Assembly (NCBI RefSeq): GCF_002886185.1
Contig: NZ_KZ614146.1
Location: 1,164,098-1,228,097 of the forward strand
Direction of reading: 5' to 3'
DNA: 64,000 nt
Source: Salipaludibacillus neizhouensis
GTDB taxonomy: Bacteria > Bacillota > Bacilli > Bacillales > Salisediminibacteriaceae
In this document: positions 25,301 to 33,891 of the stretch, one piece after another
How positions within the stretch are numbered: position 1 is the stretch's first letter
Layout: every line of letters starts with the position of its first letter
The notes under the pieces: model-generated
What the model saw: only the letters and a program-made list of their open reading frames with translations
What the model was told of the DNA's origin: nothing
Database searches by the model: none
Made by a program: the position numbers and the translations under genes

Positions 25301-25465
25301 ATTCCAAAGGGTGCTGAAGAGGAAGAAAAGATTTTTTATTGTAATGTATTAGGATTAGAAGAAATTGAAAAGCCGGATTCACTTAAAGGTGGTAGGGGCT
25401 TTTGGTTACAACCAAGTAGAAGATGTGTCACATTGGAGAAGGTGAGAAGGGTTGAGATTAGATGA
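25301..25465 (+). pseudogene. glyoxalase/VOC protein fragment
   Basis: The frame reads IPKGAEEEEKIFYCNVLGLE, EIEKPDSLKGGRGFWLQ and then unrelated residues to a TGA overlapping the next start codon (ATGA). This is an internal first-module segment of a vicinal-oxygen-chelate protein; both ends are missing. Confidence 0.65.
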
Positions 25466-26259
25466 GTGGAGAAGAGAGTAAATATGATATGATCGGAAAA
25501 ACGTATAACCAAACAAGAAGACCAGATAAGAGAATAGTAAAAACTTTAATGGAAATATTGAACCTTGATGCACCAGCAACTGTTGTAGACGTTGGAGCAG
25601 GAACAGGGAATTATAGTTTTGAACTTGCTGAGAGTGGTTTTAATGTTCTGGCAGTGGAACCATCCAAAGTAATGAGAGAACAAACAAATGCACATTCAAA
25701 TATTAAGTGGGTAAATGGAGTTGCTGAATATATTCCTCTTGATGACGCTATTGCAGATGCTGTGATATGTATTCTTGCAACTCACCACTTTCAAGACTTA
25801 GAAAAATCCTTTTATGAAATGAAACGAGTATTAAAAGATAATGGAAAGTTAATCATATTATTAGCAGACCCACGTTTGTGTGGTAGCGACTGTTGGTTAG
25901 TTGACTACTTCTCACCTATATTTGAGAAAGCCTATAAAGTTTATAAGCCGCTAAACGAAGTATCAGATACTTTGAGCAAGGTTTTTAATAACCAGGTTCA
26001 GATAGTACCATTCTTTATCCCTCATGATATTGAAGATAAATTCTTTGTTTCAGCATGGAGAAAACCAGAATTATATTTACAATCTTCCTTCCGAGCTGGA
26101 GTTTCGCCATTGGCAAATGCACCAACGGAACTTCTAAACCTTATCTTAGAAAAATTGGAATCTGATCTGGAAAGCGGACAGTGGACAAAGAAATATTGTC
26201 ACTATTTAGAACAGGATTTCTATGAAGGTGGTTATCGTTTCTTGGTTACAGCAAAATAA
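25462..26259 (+). CDS. class I SAM-dependent methyltransferase
   Basis: 265 residues. SAM motif I is VVDVGAGTGNYSFELAE (about residues 39-55), motif II VLAVEPSKVM, followed by VNGVAEYIPLDD and ICILATHHFQDLEKSF. The C-terminal half carries substrate-specific parts including FRAGVSPLAN and YEGGYRFLVTAK. It resembles UbiE-type small-molecule methyltransferases. ATG overlaps the stop of the VOC remnant; AGAAGGGTTGAG lies upstream. A strong terminator follows. Confidence 0.9.
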   Translation: MSGEESKYDMIGKTYNQTRRPDKRIVKTLMEILNLDAPATVVDVGAGTGNYSFELAESGFNVLAVEPSKVMREQTNAHSNIKWVNGVAEYIPLDDAIADAVICILATHHFQDLEKSFYEMKRVLKDNGKLIILLADPRLCGSDCWLVDYFSPIFEKAYKVYKPLNEVSDTLSKVFNNQVQIVPFFIPHDIEDKFFVSAWRKPELYLQSSFRAGVSPLANAPTELLNLILEKLESDLESGQWTKKYCHYLEQDFYEGGYRFLVTAK

Positions 26260-26270
26260 TACAAGTTTCA

Positions 26271-26303
26271 ATGTCCCAATCAAAACTGATTGGGACATTT
26301 TCT
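26271..26303 (+). terminator. rho-independent terminator
   Basis: ATGTCCCAATC/GATTGGGACAT perfect 11-bp stem, 6-base loop, TTTCTTCTT tail. Confidence 0.88.
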
Positions 26304-26304
26304 T

Positions 26305-26490
26305 CTTCAACAAAACGAACAGGCGCAATTCTTTAATAAAGAATGTGTCTATTTCATTTTAGGGCCAGATTGCTGCAGGTGAGAGTGGTATTATCAGAAA
26401 ATTATTACAAATAAAAGTGATAATTGGAAAATTTATGATAACATAATACTAGAAAATATAAGAGTCTGTAAAATTTTCACTTAAAGGGGA
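26305..26490 (+). repeat. cassette tail (T element)
   Basis: TTCAACAAAACGAACAGGCG, a hairpin, GGGCCAGATTGCTGCAGG, TTGGAAAATTTATGATAACA and TTTTCACTTAAAGGGGAG; its end supplies the ribosome binding site of the next gene. Confidence 0.85.
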
Positions 26491-26498
26491 GATTTTAA

Positions 26499-26963
26499 TT
26501 GGGGACAGAAATAAGGTTTAGACTTGCTACTAAAAAAGATTTAGATAGTATTGTTGCGATGCTTGCAGATGATGTTTTGGAAAGTAAACGTGAACAACAT
26601 GAGCATCCTCTTCCTAATAGTTACATAAAAGCATTTGAGGCTATTACATCTGATCCTAATAACGAGTTAGCAGTAGCTTGTGACGGCAATGAAGTAATTG
26701 GGGTACAACAAATTACTTTTACCCCTTATATCACACATCAAGGTGGATGGAGAGCTACAATCGAAGGAGTAAGAACATCTGCTTCGGTAAGAGGAAAGGG
26801 TGTAGGTACTAAACTAATAAAATGGGCAATTCAACGTGCAGAAGAACGTGGTTGTCATTTAGTACAATTGACAACTTATAAAAATAGACCAGATGCGTTA
26901 AGGTTTTATGAACGGTTAGGTTTTAAAGCTACGGATGAAGGTTTAAAGCTAAAACTTTCATGA
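26499..26963 (+). CDS. GNAT acetyltransferase
   Basis: 154 residues. The acetyl-CoA pyrophosphate loop is RGKGVGTKLI (RxxGxG/A), preceded by the beta-4 strand IEGVRTSASV and followed by LTTYKNRPDALRFYERLGF. Substrate unknown. TTG 26499 is 7 bases after GGGGAG, which belongs to the preceding repeat. Confidence 0.92.
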   Translation: MGTEIRFRLATKKDLDSIVAMLADDVLESKREQHEHPLPNSYIKAFEAITSDPNNELAVACDGNEVIGVQQITFTPYITHQGGWRATIEGVRTSASVRGKGVGTKLIKWAIQRAEERGCHLVQLTTYKNRPDALRFYERLGFKATDEGLKLKLS

Positions 26964-26967
26964 TTCT

Positions 26968-27115
26968 TTATTGAACGATCGGACTAGCATTAGTTCAATA
27001 AGCTAGTTGCCTTATAGACCTAATTAATTCTATCACCAACAATCAAGCGGAATTAGTGAACAAACTACGAATTCTGTTGTGGTGCTAACGGGGAGCTTAG
27101 TGAAAGACCACATAG
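26968..27115 (+). repeat. cassette repeat, long plus right box
   Basis: TATTGAACGATCGGACTAG, CATTAGTTCAATAAGCTAG, then AACAATCAAGCGGAATT and TGTTGTGGTGCTAACGGGGAG. This is the clearest intact copy of the right box into which the IS110 element inserts elsewhere. Confidence 0.85.
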
Positions 27116-27133
27116 GATAAATTGGAGGAGTTT

Positions 27134-27678
27134 ATGAAAAGAAAGTTACCAATTGTAATTGCGATTGCTGCCGTTTCGGGTGGGGGAAAAACAATAATTA
27201 CGTCCAACCTTAAAAAGGAATTGCAAAATTAGCAAAACACTATTTTTTGATGACTACGATTTTGATGGTCCAGAAGACATTCTTGATTGGATTGATAATG
27301 GGGGTAATCCCGATGAATGGGATTTATCGCCATTTATTAGAGATATTAAAAAGTTACTCATCGAACCTTTAGATTATATAATTATCGATTTTCCATTTGC
27401 CTATTTACATAGTAAAAGGAGCCATTGCAATATCTAATACCGTTTTTATTGATACGCCATTAGATATTGCAATGGCTCGGAGAATAATTAGAGATTTTAA
27501 AGATAGTTCCATCGAGAATGTATTGTTAGATTTAGATAATTACATTATTAGAGGAAGACGGGGGTTTCTCGGTATGTTAAAAACGATCAAACCAAATTCT
27601 GACCTTATTGTAGATGGGACATTACCTGTATCTGATATTGTAACTATTATCACTCAAAATATAGAAACCATTGAATAA
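27134..27678 (+). pseudogene. uridine kinase-like P-loop kinase, two frameshifts
   Basis: ATG after GGAGGAG begins LPIVIAIAAVSGGGKTIITS with a complete Walker A motif. A first shift near 27230 leads to SKTLFFDDYDFDGPEDILDW and LDYIIIDFPFAY; a second near 27395 leads to AIAISNTVFIDTPLDIAMAR and the end VDGTLPVSDIVTI. Repaired, it is an approximately 185-residue small-molecule kinase of the uridine kinase/PRK-like type. A C-terminal relic of a sister gene is at 6068-6202. Confidence 0.75.
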
Positions 27679-27717
27679 TTTAGTGTGAAACAAAAATATC
27701 AAGTGAATTTGTTCATA

Positions 27718-27780
27718 TACAAACGGGCAAGCATTCGTTAGGAGCTGTTGTATGGATAGTTCCTACTGTTGTTTAAGTAG
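27718..27780 (+). repeat. cassette repeat, diverged short form
   Basis: ATACAAACGGGCAAGCATTCG and GCTGTTGTATGG; left box kept, right box worn. Confidence 0.55.
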
Positions 27781-27864
27781 CCCAGTATAGTTGAACAGTT
27801 AAAGGAGTAAATGACCATAAAGAAGTGAATGATCTTTCAAATACAGTTTATGTGAGGTGATATT

Positions 27865-28395
27865 ATGTTATTCCAACATGGGAATTTAAGAGTTCGCAAA
27901 TTGGAAAAAAAGGATAATTACCTTTTAGCGAAATGGCTTTCGGACCCAACAATACTTGAATTTTATGAAGGAAGAGACAACTGTTTTGATTTAGACAAAG
28001 TGAATAAAGTTTTTTATGCTTCCGAAGATAATGAAGTTAAATGTATTGTAGAGTTTGATGGTATCGAAATAGGATATTTCCAATTCTATAGAATAGATGA
28101 TGAAACGAAAAAAGAATATGGTTATCTTGATGAAAATATTTATGGCACAGACCAATTTATAGGTGAAGTAGAGTATTGGAATAAAGGAATTGGAACATTA
28201 CTTGTTACATCAATGGTTAAATTCTTAATCGAGCACAAAAAAGCAGACCGAGTAGTTATGGACCCTCAAACAAGAAATACGAGGGCTATAAAATGTTATG
28301 AGAAATGTGGTTTTAAAAAAGTTAGAATACTCCCAAAACATGAGCATCACGAAGGGAAATATCAAGATTGTTGGTTGATTGAATACCATAAATGA
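27865..28395 (+). CDS. GNAT acetyltransferase, AAC(6')-like
   Basis: 176 residues resembling the aminoglycoside 6'-N-acetyltransferase branch of GNATs: YGTDQFIGEVEYWNKGIGT with the acetyl-CoA loop, ADRVVMDPQTRNTRAIKCYE and the tail VRILPKHEHHEGKYQDCW. Family members acetylate the 6'-amine of aminoglycosides, but many chromosomal relatives have other or unknown substrates, so resistance is not implied by sequence alone. Start ATG 27865 follows GTGAGGTGAT. Confidence 0.88.
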   Translation: MLFQHGNLRVRKLEKKDNYLLAKWLSDPTILEFYEGRDNCFDLDKVNKVFYASEDNEVKCIVEFDGIEIGYFQFYRIDDETKKEYGYLDENIYGTDQFIGEVEYWNKGIGTLLVTSMVKFLIEHKKADRVVMDPQTRNTRAIKCYEKCGFKKVRILPKHEHHEGKYQDCWLIEYHK

Positions 28396-28399
28396 ATTA

Positions 28400-28485
28400 T
28401 CTCTTCTTCAAGTAACGAAGAGCGATAGTTAAACAAGCCTTCGCATTCGTTATTTTGCTAACTGCGAGGTCAGTTATTAGGGAGG
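28400..28485 (+). repeat. cassette repeat, short form
   Basis: CTTCTTCAAGTAACGAAGAG, CGATAGTTAAACAAGCC and TTGCTAACTGCGAGG, directly after the stop of the acetyltransferase gene. Confidence 0.75.
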
Positions 28486-28492
28486 GGCTTTA

Positions 28493-28969
28493 ATGTTAGG
28501 AGTAAATAAAGGAGAAGTAAAGTTGGTAACTCATTCGCCAAATTGGAAAAAACTATTTACTGAAGAGAAAGAAATGTTACAATCCAGCATTGGAGAAAAC
28601 ATAAAGGATGTTCAACATTTTGGAAGTACAGCTATTGAAGGTATTAGCGCAAAACCTATCATCGACATGCTTGTTGGAGTAGATTCTTTAGATAAAGTTG
28701 AGAAATTCGATAAAGAGAGATTAAAAGAAAATGGATATTACCATTTATCGAAAGTACGTCTTGAAGGAAAAGTAGTTTTTGCTAAATTCTCTAACTTAGA
28801 AAACCTTACTAAGACACATATAATGCACATAGTTGAACATAACGGTACTTGGTGGAAAGAGCATGCTTTTTTTAGAGATTATCTGAATGAGAATTCTGAA
28901 AAAGCAAAAGAATATGAAACACTAAAAAAAAGGTTGGCATTAAAATATCCTAATGATGAACATTTATAG
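28493..28969 (+). CDS. GrpB-family protein, shortened by a stop codon
   Basis: 158 residues of the GrpB (UPF0157) family, with the signature VQHFGSTAIEGI and SAKPIIDMLVGV, then THIMHIVEHNGTWWKEHAFF and FRDYLNENSEKAKEYE. The family is related to nucleotidyltransferases; its role is not established. A TAG replaces the codon after NDEHL, and the same frame continues ADEKKKFVGDVLSKL to a TAG at 29015-29017, so the protein has lost its last 15 or so residues. GGGAGGGG precedes the ATG. Confidence 0.85.
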   Translation: MLGVNKGEVKLVTHSPNWKKLFTEEKEMLQSSIGENIKDVQHFGSTAIEGISAKPIIDMLVGVDSLDKVEKFDKERLKENGYYHLSKVRLEGKVVFAKFSNLENLTKTHIMHIVEHNGTWWKEHAFFRDYLNENSEKAKEYETLKKRLALKYPNDEHL

Positions 28970-29021
28970 GCAGATGAAAAGAAAAAGTTTGTTGGTGATG
29001 TACTTAGTAAATTATAGAGAT

Positions 29022-29080
29022 TCTTGTTCAACTAAAGGGTGCTACACTTCAATAACGATCTTCCGCAAACTTAGGTGCGA
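29022..29080 (+). repeat. cassette repeat, diverged
   Basis: TTGTTCAACTAAAGGGTGC and CAATAACGATC; left box and a damaged second half. The gap 29018-29425 otherwise has only the terminator at 29255 and unrecognised sequence. Confidence 0.55.
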
Positions 29081-29254
29081 AAGCTGAACAAGAAGCAGAT
29101 GATTTTTGTAAACTTAAAAGTCAGAATAGTTTAATAATTATATTGGTATATATCGCTTAATAAAAAGAAAGAGGTCATTTAACTAAGTGGGGCGATTCTT
29201 GATAATCTGAGCATCGCTTTCCTTGTTCTGTGACCGAAGCAGATTAGAATAACT

Positions 29255-29273
29255 GAGCCTATATTTTAGGCTC
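29255..29273 (+). terminator. short terminator hairpin
   Basis: GAGCCTA/TAGGCTC stem with a 5-base loop, followed by TGTTT; moderate strength. Confidence 0.5.
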
Positions 29274-29446
29274 TGTTTAAGAATAATGTTGTATTTTTAA
29301 TACCTCTACGAAAATAAATCTTACTATGAGCACAAAAAGGATGTCGTGGTAATACGGCAAAAGGCATTGGAATAGAACATTACTAGATTAAATAAAATGA
29401 TAACGGGAAGAGATGAGGTGATTTTATATTAGAAAAACTCAGAAAA

Positions 29447-29833
29447 ATGAATATGAAAACTGCTGTAATTATGGGGATTATTTTTTACTCTTTGACGATC
29501 TTAATCCATGTTCTTATTATTAGCGGCATTATTCCATTCACATGGGTTAACGGTGGACGGTCTGAATCCTTCGCTACTCAGCTTCCAATATCTATAATCA
29601 ATACCAATATTTCTATTGTTGGAGGAGTTTTTACGCTAATTGTTGGCAGAAATATAGTATATAATTACAAAAGAAAAAGAGGGATAACCGTTATATGTTG
29701 GTTTTTTGTTGTACTTTGGTCTATTGGGCTTATACAACAATTTTTTGGAACGCCTTTTGAAAAAGTGGTTTGTTCCTTAATATTGTTCCTTGGAGTCATC
29801 TCGAATTTACGTATGGCGATTGAAAAGAGATAG
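29447..29833 (+). CDS. membrane protein, three to four TM, start uncertain
   Basis: 128 residues with hydrophobic segments at about 4-26, 50-68, 80-98 and 105-122. The only good ribosome binding site (GAGGTG at 29415-29420) lies before an in-frame ATA (29426) and TTA (29429) rather than before the ATG at 29447. This suggests that the original start codon has mutated, so expression is doubtful. No family recognised. Confidence 0.5.
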   Translation: MNMKTAVIMGIIFYSLTILIHVLIISGIIPFTWVNGGRSESFATQLPISIINTNISIVGGVFTLIVGRNIVYNYKRKRGITVICWFFVVLWSIGLIQQFFGTPFEKVVCSLILFLGVISNLRMAIEKR

Positions 29834-29864
29834 CAGTAATGAACAAGTTTGTGAAATAAATGCC

Positions 29865-29930
29865 CTTAAACTAACGTGGCAAGAGTTTGTTACGATTGTT
29901 TTTTTATTGTACTAAGGGGCCAGGAGAGAT
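29865..29930 (+). repeat. cassette repeat, short form
   Basis: CCCTTAAACTAACGTGGCAAG and TTATTGTACTAAGGGGCCAGG. Confidence 0.65.
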
Positions 29931-30166
29931 AAAGTACAGTTATTGAGGAATGAACCACCGTTTTATTTATCCCAAGATATAAGAATGATGTGTATAGGGC
30001 ATTTAATGGAAGAAAAATAGAGTATAAATAGTATGAAATTCGAAAAGAATTTGTGAGTAGGGATCTATATCATTTAATGTACCACCTGTTTTAGGTGGAA
30101 ATTATACATTACTTAATGCTAATGTTAAGGTGAAATCAGAGCTTAAAAGTCCTTTGTAGGTTAAAG

Positions 30167-30197
30167 GTTCATATAAACAGTTCATTATTATATGAAC
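30167..30197. promoter_or_regulatory. 10-bp inverted repeat, operator-like
   Basis: GTTCATATAA and TTATATGAAC are perfectly inverted around 11 bases, ending 15 bases before the SDR start codon. An operator or a hairpin near the ribosome binding site is possible. Confidence 0.5.
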
Positions 30198-30212
30198 AAA
30201 AGGAGTGAAGGT

Positions 30213-30959
30213 ATGCCGTGTTTAAACAACTATGTCATTCTTGTCACCGGGGCTAATCGAGGACAGGGGAAAGCTATTGCTCAGCATCTTGCTACGTTGG
30301 GTGCTACGGTAGGGATTGGTGCCCGAAACTATGATGAGGCTAAAGTAGTGGCTAGGATGATTGGAGAAGATTACGCCATTCCAGTTCAGTTAGATGTTAC
30401 AAAAGAATTAGAGTGGAAATCAGCGGTTGATAAGGTCATAAATAAATTCGGTAAGCTTGATGTGTTAGTGAATAATGCTGGAGCCCTAAAACGTAAACCA
30501 TTTACAGAGACAACCATAGATGATTATCAACAGTTGATTAATGTCAATCAACTTGGTGTTTTTATGGGGATGCAAGCAGTTATTCCACAAATGGAAATGC
30601 AGCAAAAAGGCTCCATTATAAACAATGTGTCGATTTCTGCATTTGCCCCAATTAGCCAATCCTCTGTTTATGCCGCGTCAAAAGCATCTGTAGTTGCAAT
30701 GTCAAAAGCTGCAGCTATTGAATTAGGACCAAAAGGAATTCGAGTAAATATGGTCCATCCAGGTGGAGTTGAAACAGAAATGACTACTCATGGCAAACAT
30801 GTTCCTACTTTTTACGATTCAGTACCTTTAGGACGTATTGGACAACCAATTGAAATAGCTAGAACTGTAGCATTCCTTGCCTCAGATGAAAGTTCGTATT
30901 GTACGGGTACAGAGATAGTTGTTGACGGTGGCATGACACTGGGTACGTCAGATGAGTAA
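30213..30959 (+). CDS. short-chain dehydrogenase/reductase
   Basis: 248 residues of the classical SDR type. Cofactor loop [12 protein letters not shown] (TGxxxGxG), NNAG in [10 protein letters not shown], catalytic Ser in [10 protein letters not shown], and YAASKAS with the catalytic Tyr and Lys. The end [13 protein letters not shown] is typical. It oxidises or reduces a small alcohol or ketone with NAD(P). ATG 30213 is used because AAAGGAGTG is about 6 bases upstream; an ATG at 30192 lies before that site. Confidence 0.92.
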   Translation: MPCLNNYVILVTGANRGQGKAIAQHLATLGATVGIGARNYDEAKVVARMIGEDYAIPVQLDVTKELEWKSAVDKVINKFGKLDVLVNNAGALKRKPFTETTIDDYQQLINVNQLGVFMGMQAVIPQMEMQQKGSIINNVSISAFAPISQSSVYAASKASVVAMSKAAAIELGPKGIRVNMVHPGGVETEMTTHGKHVPTFYDSVPLGRIGQPIEIARTVAFLASDESSYCTGTEIVVDGGMTLGTSDE

Positions 30960-31004
30960 AAAATTCTTGGTAGATAGATTGTAAAATAATAATTAGTCCA
31001 CATT

Positions 31005-31070
31005 AATTAAAGGGTGCGTTAGTGCAAAAAGCTAGCTGCCTTTTAGTACCTAATTCCTATAATAGGAATT
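31005..31070 (+). repeat. cassette repeat, long form
   Basis: ATTAATTAAAGGGTGCGTTAG, CAAAAAGCTAGCTGCC and TTTTAGTACCTAATTCCTAT; the last copy before the arabinose locus. Confidence 0.8.
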
Positions 31071-31074
31071 TATT

Positions 31075-31111
31075 CTCGCGTTATGGTGTAAATCATAGAG
31101 CGAGTTTTTTT
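31075..31111 (+). terminator. terminator
   Basis: CTCGC/GCGAG stem with a partly paired interior (TTATG/CATAG) and seven T's. Confidence 0.65.
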
Positions 31112-31199
31112 CTGCTATAAATCCACGTCTGCAGAATGGTTCATTTCAAATACGAAGGATTATTTCTTTATGAATAGAATACTACCTGCTAGAAAAAAA

Positions 31200-31544
31200 C
31201 GATTAGGAAAAGAGAAAATGACTTATTAATTGTAATTACAAAGTTATAAATACCTAAGTTATAGAATATTTTTGTGTTTTATAAAGGTAATTAAATGTTA
31301 ATGGCGAATCTTATACCTAAGAATGGAATAAATATACATAGGTTTATAAAAGAGGAAAGTAAATGGCATTCCACATACTAATTATTAGGAGAAAAAATAG
31401 GAGTAGTACCACCGTAGTTAGATATGCAGGATACAGAGATTTGTATGAATCTTGATAAGTCGGTGTTCCGTTTTTGATTAATGTATCCTTAACAGAAATT
31501 TTAATCTAGATCCTCTTTAGAAGTTAAAATAGATAGTTATATAT
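31200..31544 (+). other. decayed sequence before the regulator
   Basis: Broken frames such as MANLIPKNGINIHRFIKEE, LLGEKIGVVPP and LDMQDTEICMNLDKSVF, with stops between them, suggest a dead gene of unknown family. No intact frame is present. Confidence 0.35.
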
Positions 31545-31565
31545 GTGCTAGGGGGAGGACTAATT

Positions 31566-31581
31566 ATGAAAACGTTTCCAA
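31566..31581 (+). promoter_or_regulatory. candidate catabolite repression site (cre)
   Basis: ATGAAAACGTTTCCAA matches the Bacillus cre consensus WTGNAANCGNWNNCAW at every position and overlaps the start codon of the AraC regulator. CcpA bound here would block the gene when glucose is present (inference). Confidence 0.55.
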
Positions 31582-33821
31582 TGAAGTTGCAATTAACTGT
31601 TATTCTTTTTTTCATTATGGCCATTCCAATCGCTGTTTTAACTTGGTACAGTGGTGATCAAATATTAGATAATTCGGAAAACGCTATTGCTGAATCTTCT
31701 TTAGCTGAACTGAACGCTAATCGCATGCTTAAAGAGAATGCGATGAATAATTTATCTCAGAACACGGCTGCTCTTACAAGTACAAGAATTTTCGATAGCA
31801 TAGAGCCTTACAAGAACTATGCTGATCTATTCTCAAATTTCCGTCATCTTATTGATGTAAAAGAAGTTCAAATGGAACTCATAAGATTAAACCGTATGAT
31901 TGAAGGGGCATATTCCACCTTCTTTTATTTAAATGACTCTGACTATGTCGTATCAACGGATAAAGGAGTTATGATGTTAGGAAATTACGAATCTCTCGAC
32001 TGGATAGAGGAAGCACTAGTTGACCGAAGGGGAATCAGGGGTGTGTGGTATCCACGTAAGCTCGATTCGGGCTTGAACGTGTTATCTTATGTCCTGCCTC
32101 TCGACAAACTTTCAACCAATACGGAAGGAATAATTGTTGTCAATATACTGGAGAGTCAACTGGAAAATTATTTTAGTTCATCTTATGCCAATAAACAAGA
32201 ATATTTGATCATGGATTCTGATGGATATATCATTTCTCACAGTGACAAAAGTTTTATTTTAGATAATGGGAACAAAGATCCTATTATTCGTGAGATATTA
32301 AATGATGACTTAAAGGAAGGTTATACGTTCCGCGAGGTTGAAGGAGATCGAATGCTGTATACATGGTCTCGGTCTCAAAATTCGGAATGGTTAAATGTTG
32401 GCGTATATTCTGTTAATAAACTAATGAATAATACACATACTTTACACCAAAATATTATTGACGTAACCCTTTTACTAATTTTGATAGGATTTATTTTGAC
32501 CTTACTTCTGGCGACTTGGCTGTCAGAACCAGCAAGAAAAATAGTTAAAAATTTAAATTTACTTTCTAAAGGGATTAAGGGAAGAAATGAGCTTGCTATT
32601 TTGGACTTAGCATTTAAAAGTATGCAAGAAAAGGAAGAAACGCTTCATGTGATGTTGGATATACGTGAACAGGATTCCCGAAATCTTGCCATTTATAATC
32701 TAATACGAGGAGAGTTCTCTAAGCATGTTCTAGAAATATTTACAGAACCATTTTTCCTTATTGCCGTAGTTTCCATTGATCAATACAGAGATTATGTAAT
32801 TAAAAATAATTCGGAGACTCGTAGTTATCACTGGTATCTTTTTACTACGCACTGTGATCGCTTATTACCGGAAGATGTGAATGGGCGATGTGTTTATCAA
32901 GGAGAGGGAAGTTTTGTTATTGTGATCAATTATGGACAGTCTGAAGTGGAGACAATCGAACAAAATATTCAATCCTCCCTTTTAGAGATAATGGATAAAG
33001 CAGAAGAGATAATGAATAGCACTGTAACAATCGGCGTTAGTAGTCCGACAACAGAGATGGATTTGGTACCAGCTCGTTTCTCGGAAGCGATGGAAGCCAT
33101 AAAATACCGAATGGTTAAAGGAAGTGGAGGCATTATTAATTGGAATGATCAAAAAGAACATGATAAAAAATACATTTATCCTGTTAACAGTGAAAGACGA
33201 ATCCTTAACTTTCTGGATAATAATGACTTGGACAGTATAATGAAAGAACTGGAATTTATCGGAAACGAGATTCGTTCTGCTGAATACATTTCTTATGATA
33301 ATATTTTGTTTATTTACTTACAATTAGTAGGTATTTGCATTAAGCATTTAAGAGAGAATAATGTAAGCACCGCACGAATTTTTGCAGGAAGAGGGAATAT
33401 TTATGCGTCTCTTGCTTCGATAGATACTTTGGATGAACTTGAAGAATACCTGTGCAATTTTTTCGAGGAAATTATACAGTATTTAAAGCAGCCGACTGTT
33501 CAGAACAACGATTATGGTGAGAGAATCCTCCATTATTTAAACAATCATTATCAGGAGGAGGTTGATTTCAAAGAAATGGCGAAAACCATTGGCATCAGTT
33601 ACTCTTATATGCGTCGAATTGTTTATGAAACGACAGGTCAAAGTCTGATTGAACATCTCAACCTTCGGAGAATTGAAAAAGCAAAACAAATGTTACTCGA
33701 ATCAGATTTAACAATCACTGAAATTGCTGCAGAGGTAGGGTACAATAATGTTCAAAGCTTTAACAGATTCTTTCGAAAATTTGAAGGAATGCCCCCTAGC
33801 AATTACAGACAAATATCTTAA
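31566..33821 (+). CDS. membrane-spanning AraC-family regulator
   Basis: 751 residues. TM1 (about 6-28), an extracellular sensor region (about 30-290, Cache-like), TM2 (VTLLLILIGFILTLLLATWL), a cytosolic middle region with degenerate GGDEF-like strings (CVYQGEGSFVIVI, TVTIGVSS), and a C-terminal AraC helix-turn-helix pair (EMAKTIGISYSYMRRIVYE, ITEIAAEVGYNNVQSFNRFF, FEGMPPSNYR). Such one-component regulators sense extracellular sugars or binding-protein complexes and activate adjacent transport and glycosidase genes. ATG follows AGGGGGAGGA. Confidence 0.9.
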   Translation: MKTFPMKLQLTVILFFIMAIPIAVLTWYSGDQILDNSENAIAESSLAELNANRMLKENAMNNLSQNTAALTSTRIFDSIEPYKNYADLFSNFRHLIDVKEVQMELIRLNRMIEGAYSTFFYLNDSDYVVSTDKGVMMLGNYESLDWIEEALVDRRGIRGVWYPRKLDSGLNVLSYVLPLDKLSTNTEGIIVVNILESQLENYFSSSYANKQEYLIMDSDGYIISHSDKSFILDNGNKDPIIREILNDDLKEGYTFREVEGDRMLYTWSRSQNSEWLNVGVYSVNKLMNNTHTLHQNIIDVTLLLILIGFILTLLLATWLSEPARKIVKNLNLLSKGIKGRNELAILDLAFKSMQEKEETLHVMLDIREQDSRNLAIYNLIRGEFSKHVLEIFTEPFFLIAVVSIDQYRDYVIKNNSETRSYHWYLFTTHCDRLLPEDVNGRCVYQGEGSFVIVINYGQSEVETIEQNIQSSLLEIMDKAEEIMNSTVTIGVSSPTTEMDLVPARFSEAMEAIKYRMVKGSGGIINWNDQKEHDKKYIYPVNSERRILNFLDNNDLDSIMKELEFIGNEIRSAEYISYDNILFIYLQLVGICIKHLRENNVSTARIFAGRGNIYASLASIDTLDELEEYLCNFFEEIIQYLKQPTVQNNDYGERILHYLNNHYQEEVDFKEMAKTIGISYSYMRRIVYETTGQSLIEHLNLRRIEKAKQMLLESDLTITEIAAEVGYNNVQSFNRFFRKFEGMPPSNYRQIS

Positions 33822-33858
33822 AGAGAAGCTGGTTCACACTTATGTGGCCAGCTTCTCT
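33822..33858 (+). terminator. perfect 11-bp hairpin after the regulator
   Basis: AGAGAAGCTGG/CCAGCTTCTCT with a 15-base loop beginning at the regulator's stop. The T-run is poor (GATTATAG), so it may instead be an mRNA 3' stem. Confidence 0.65.
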
Positions 33859-33891
33859 GATTATAGAGTATGAGTTTCTTGGGAGGCGATC

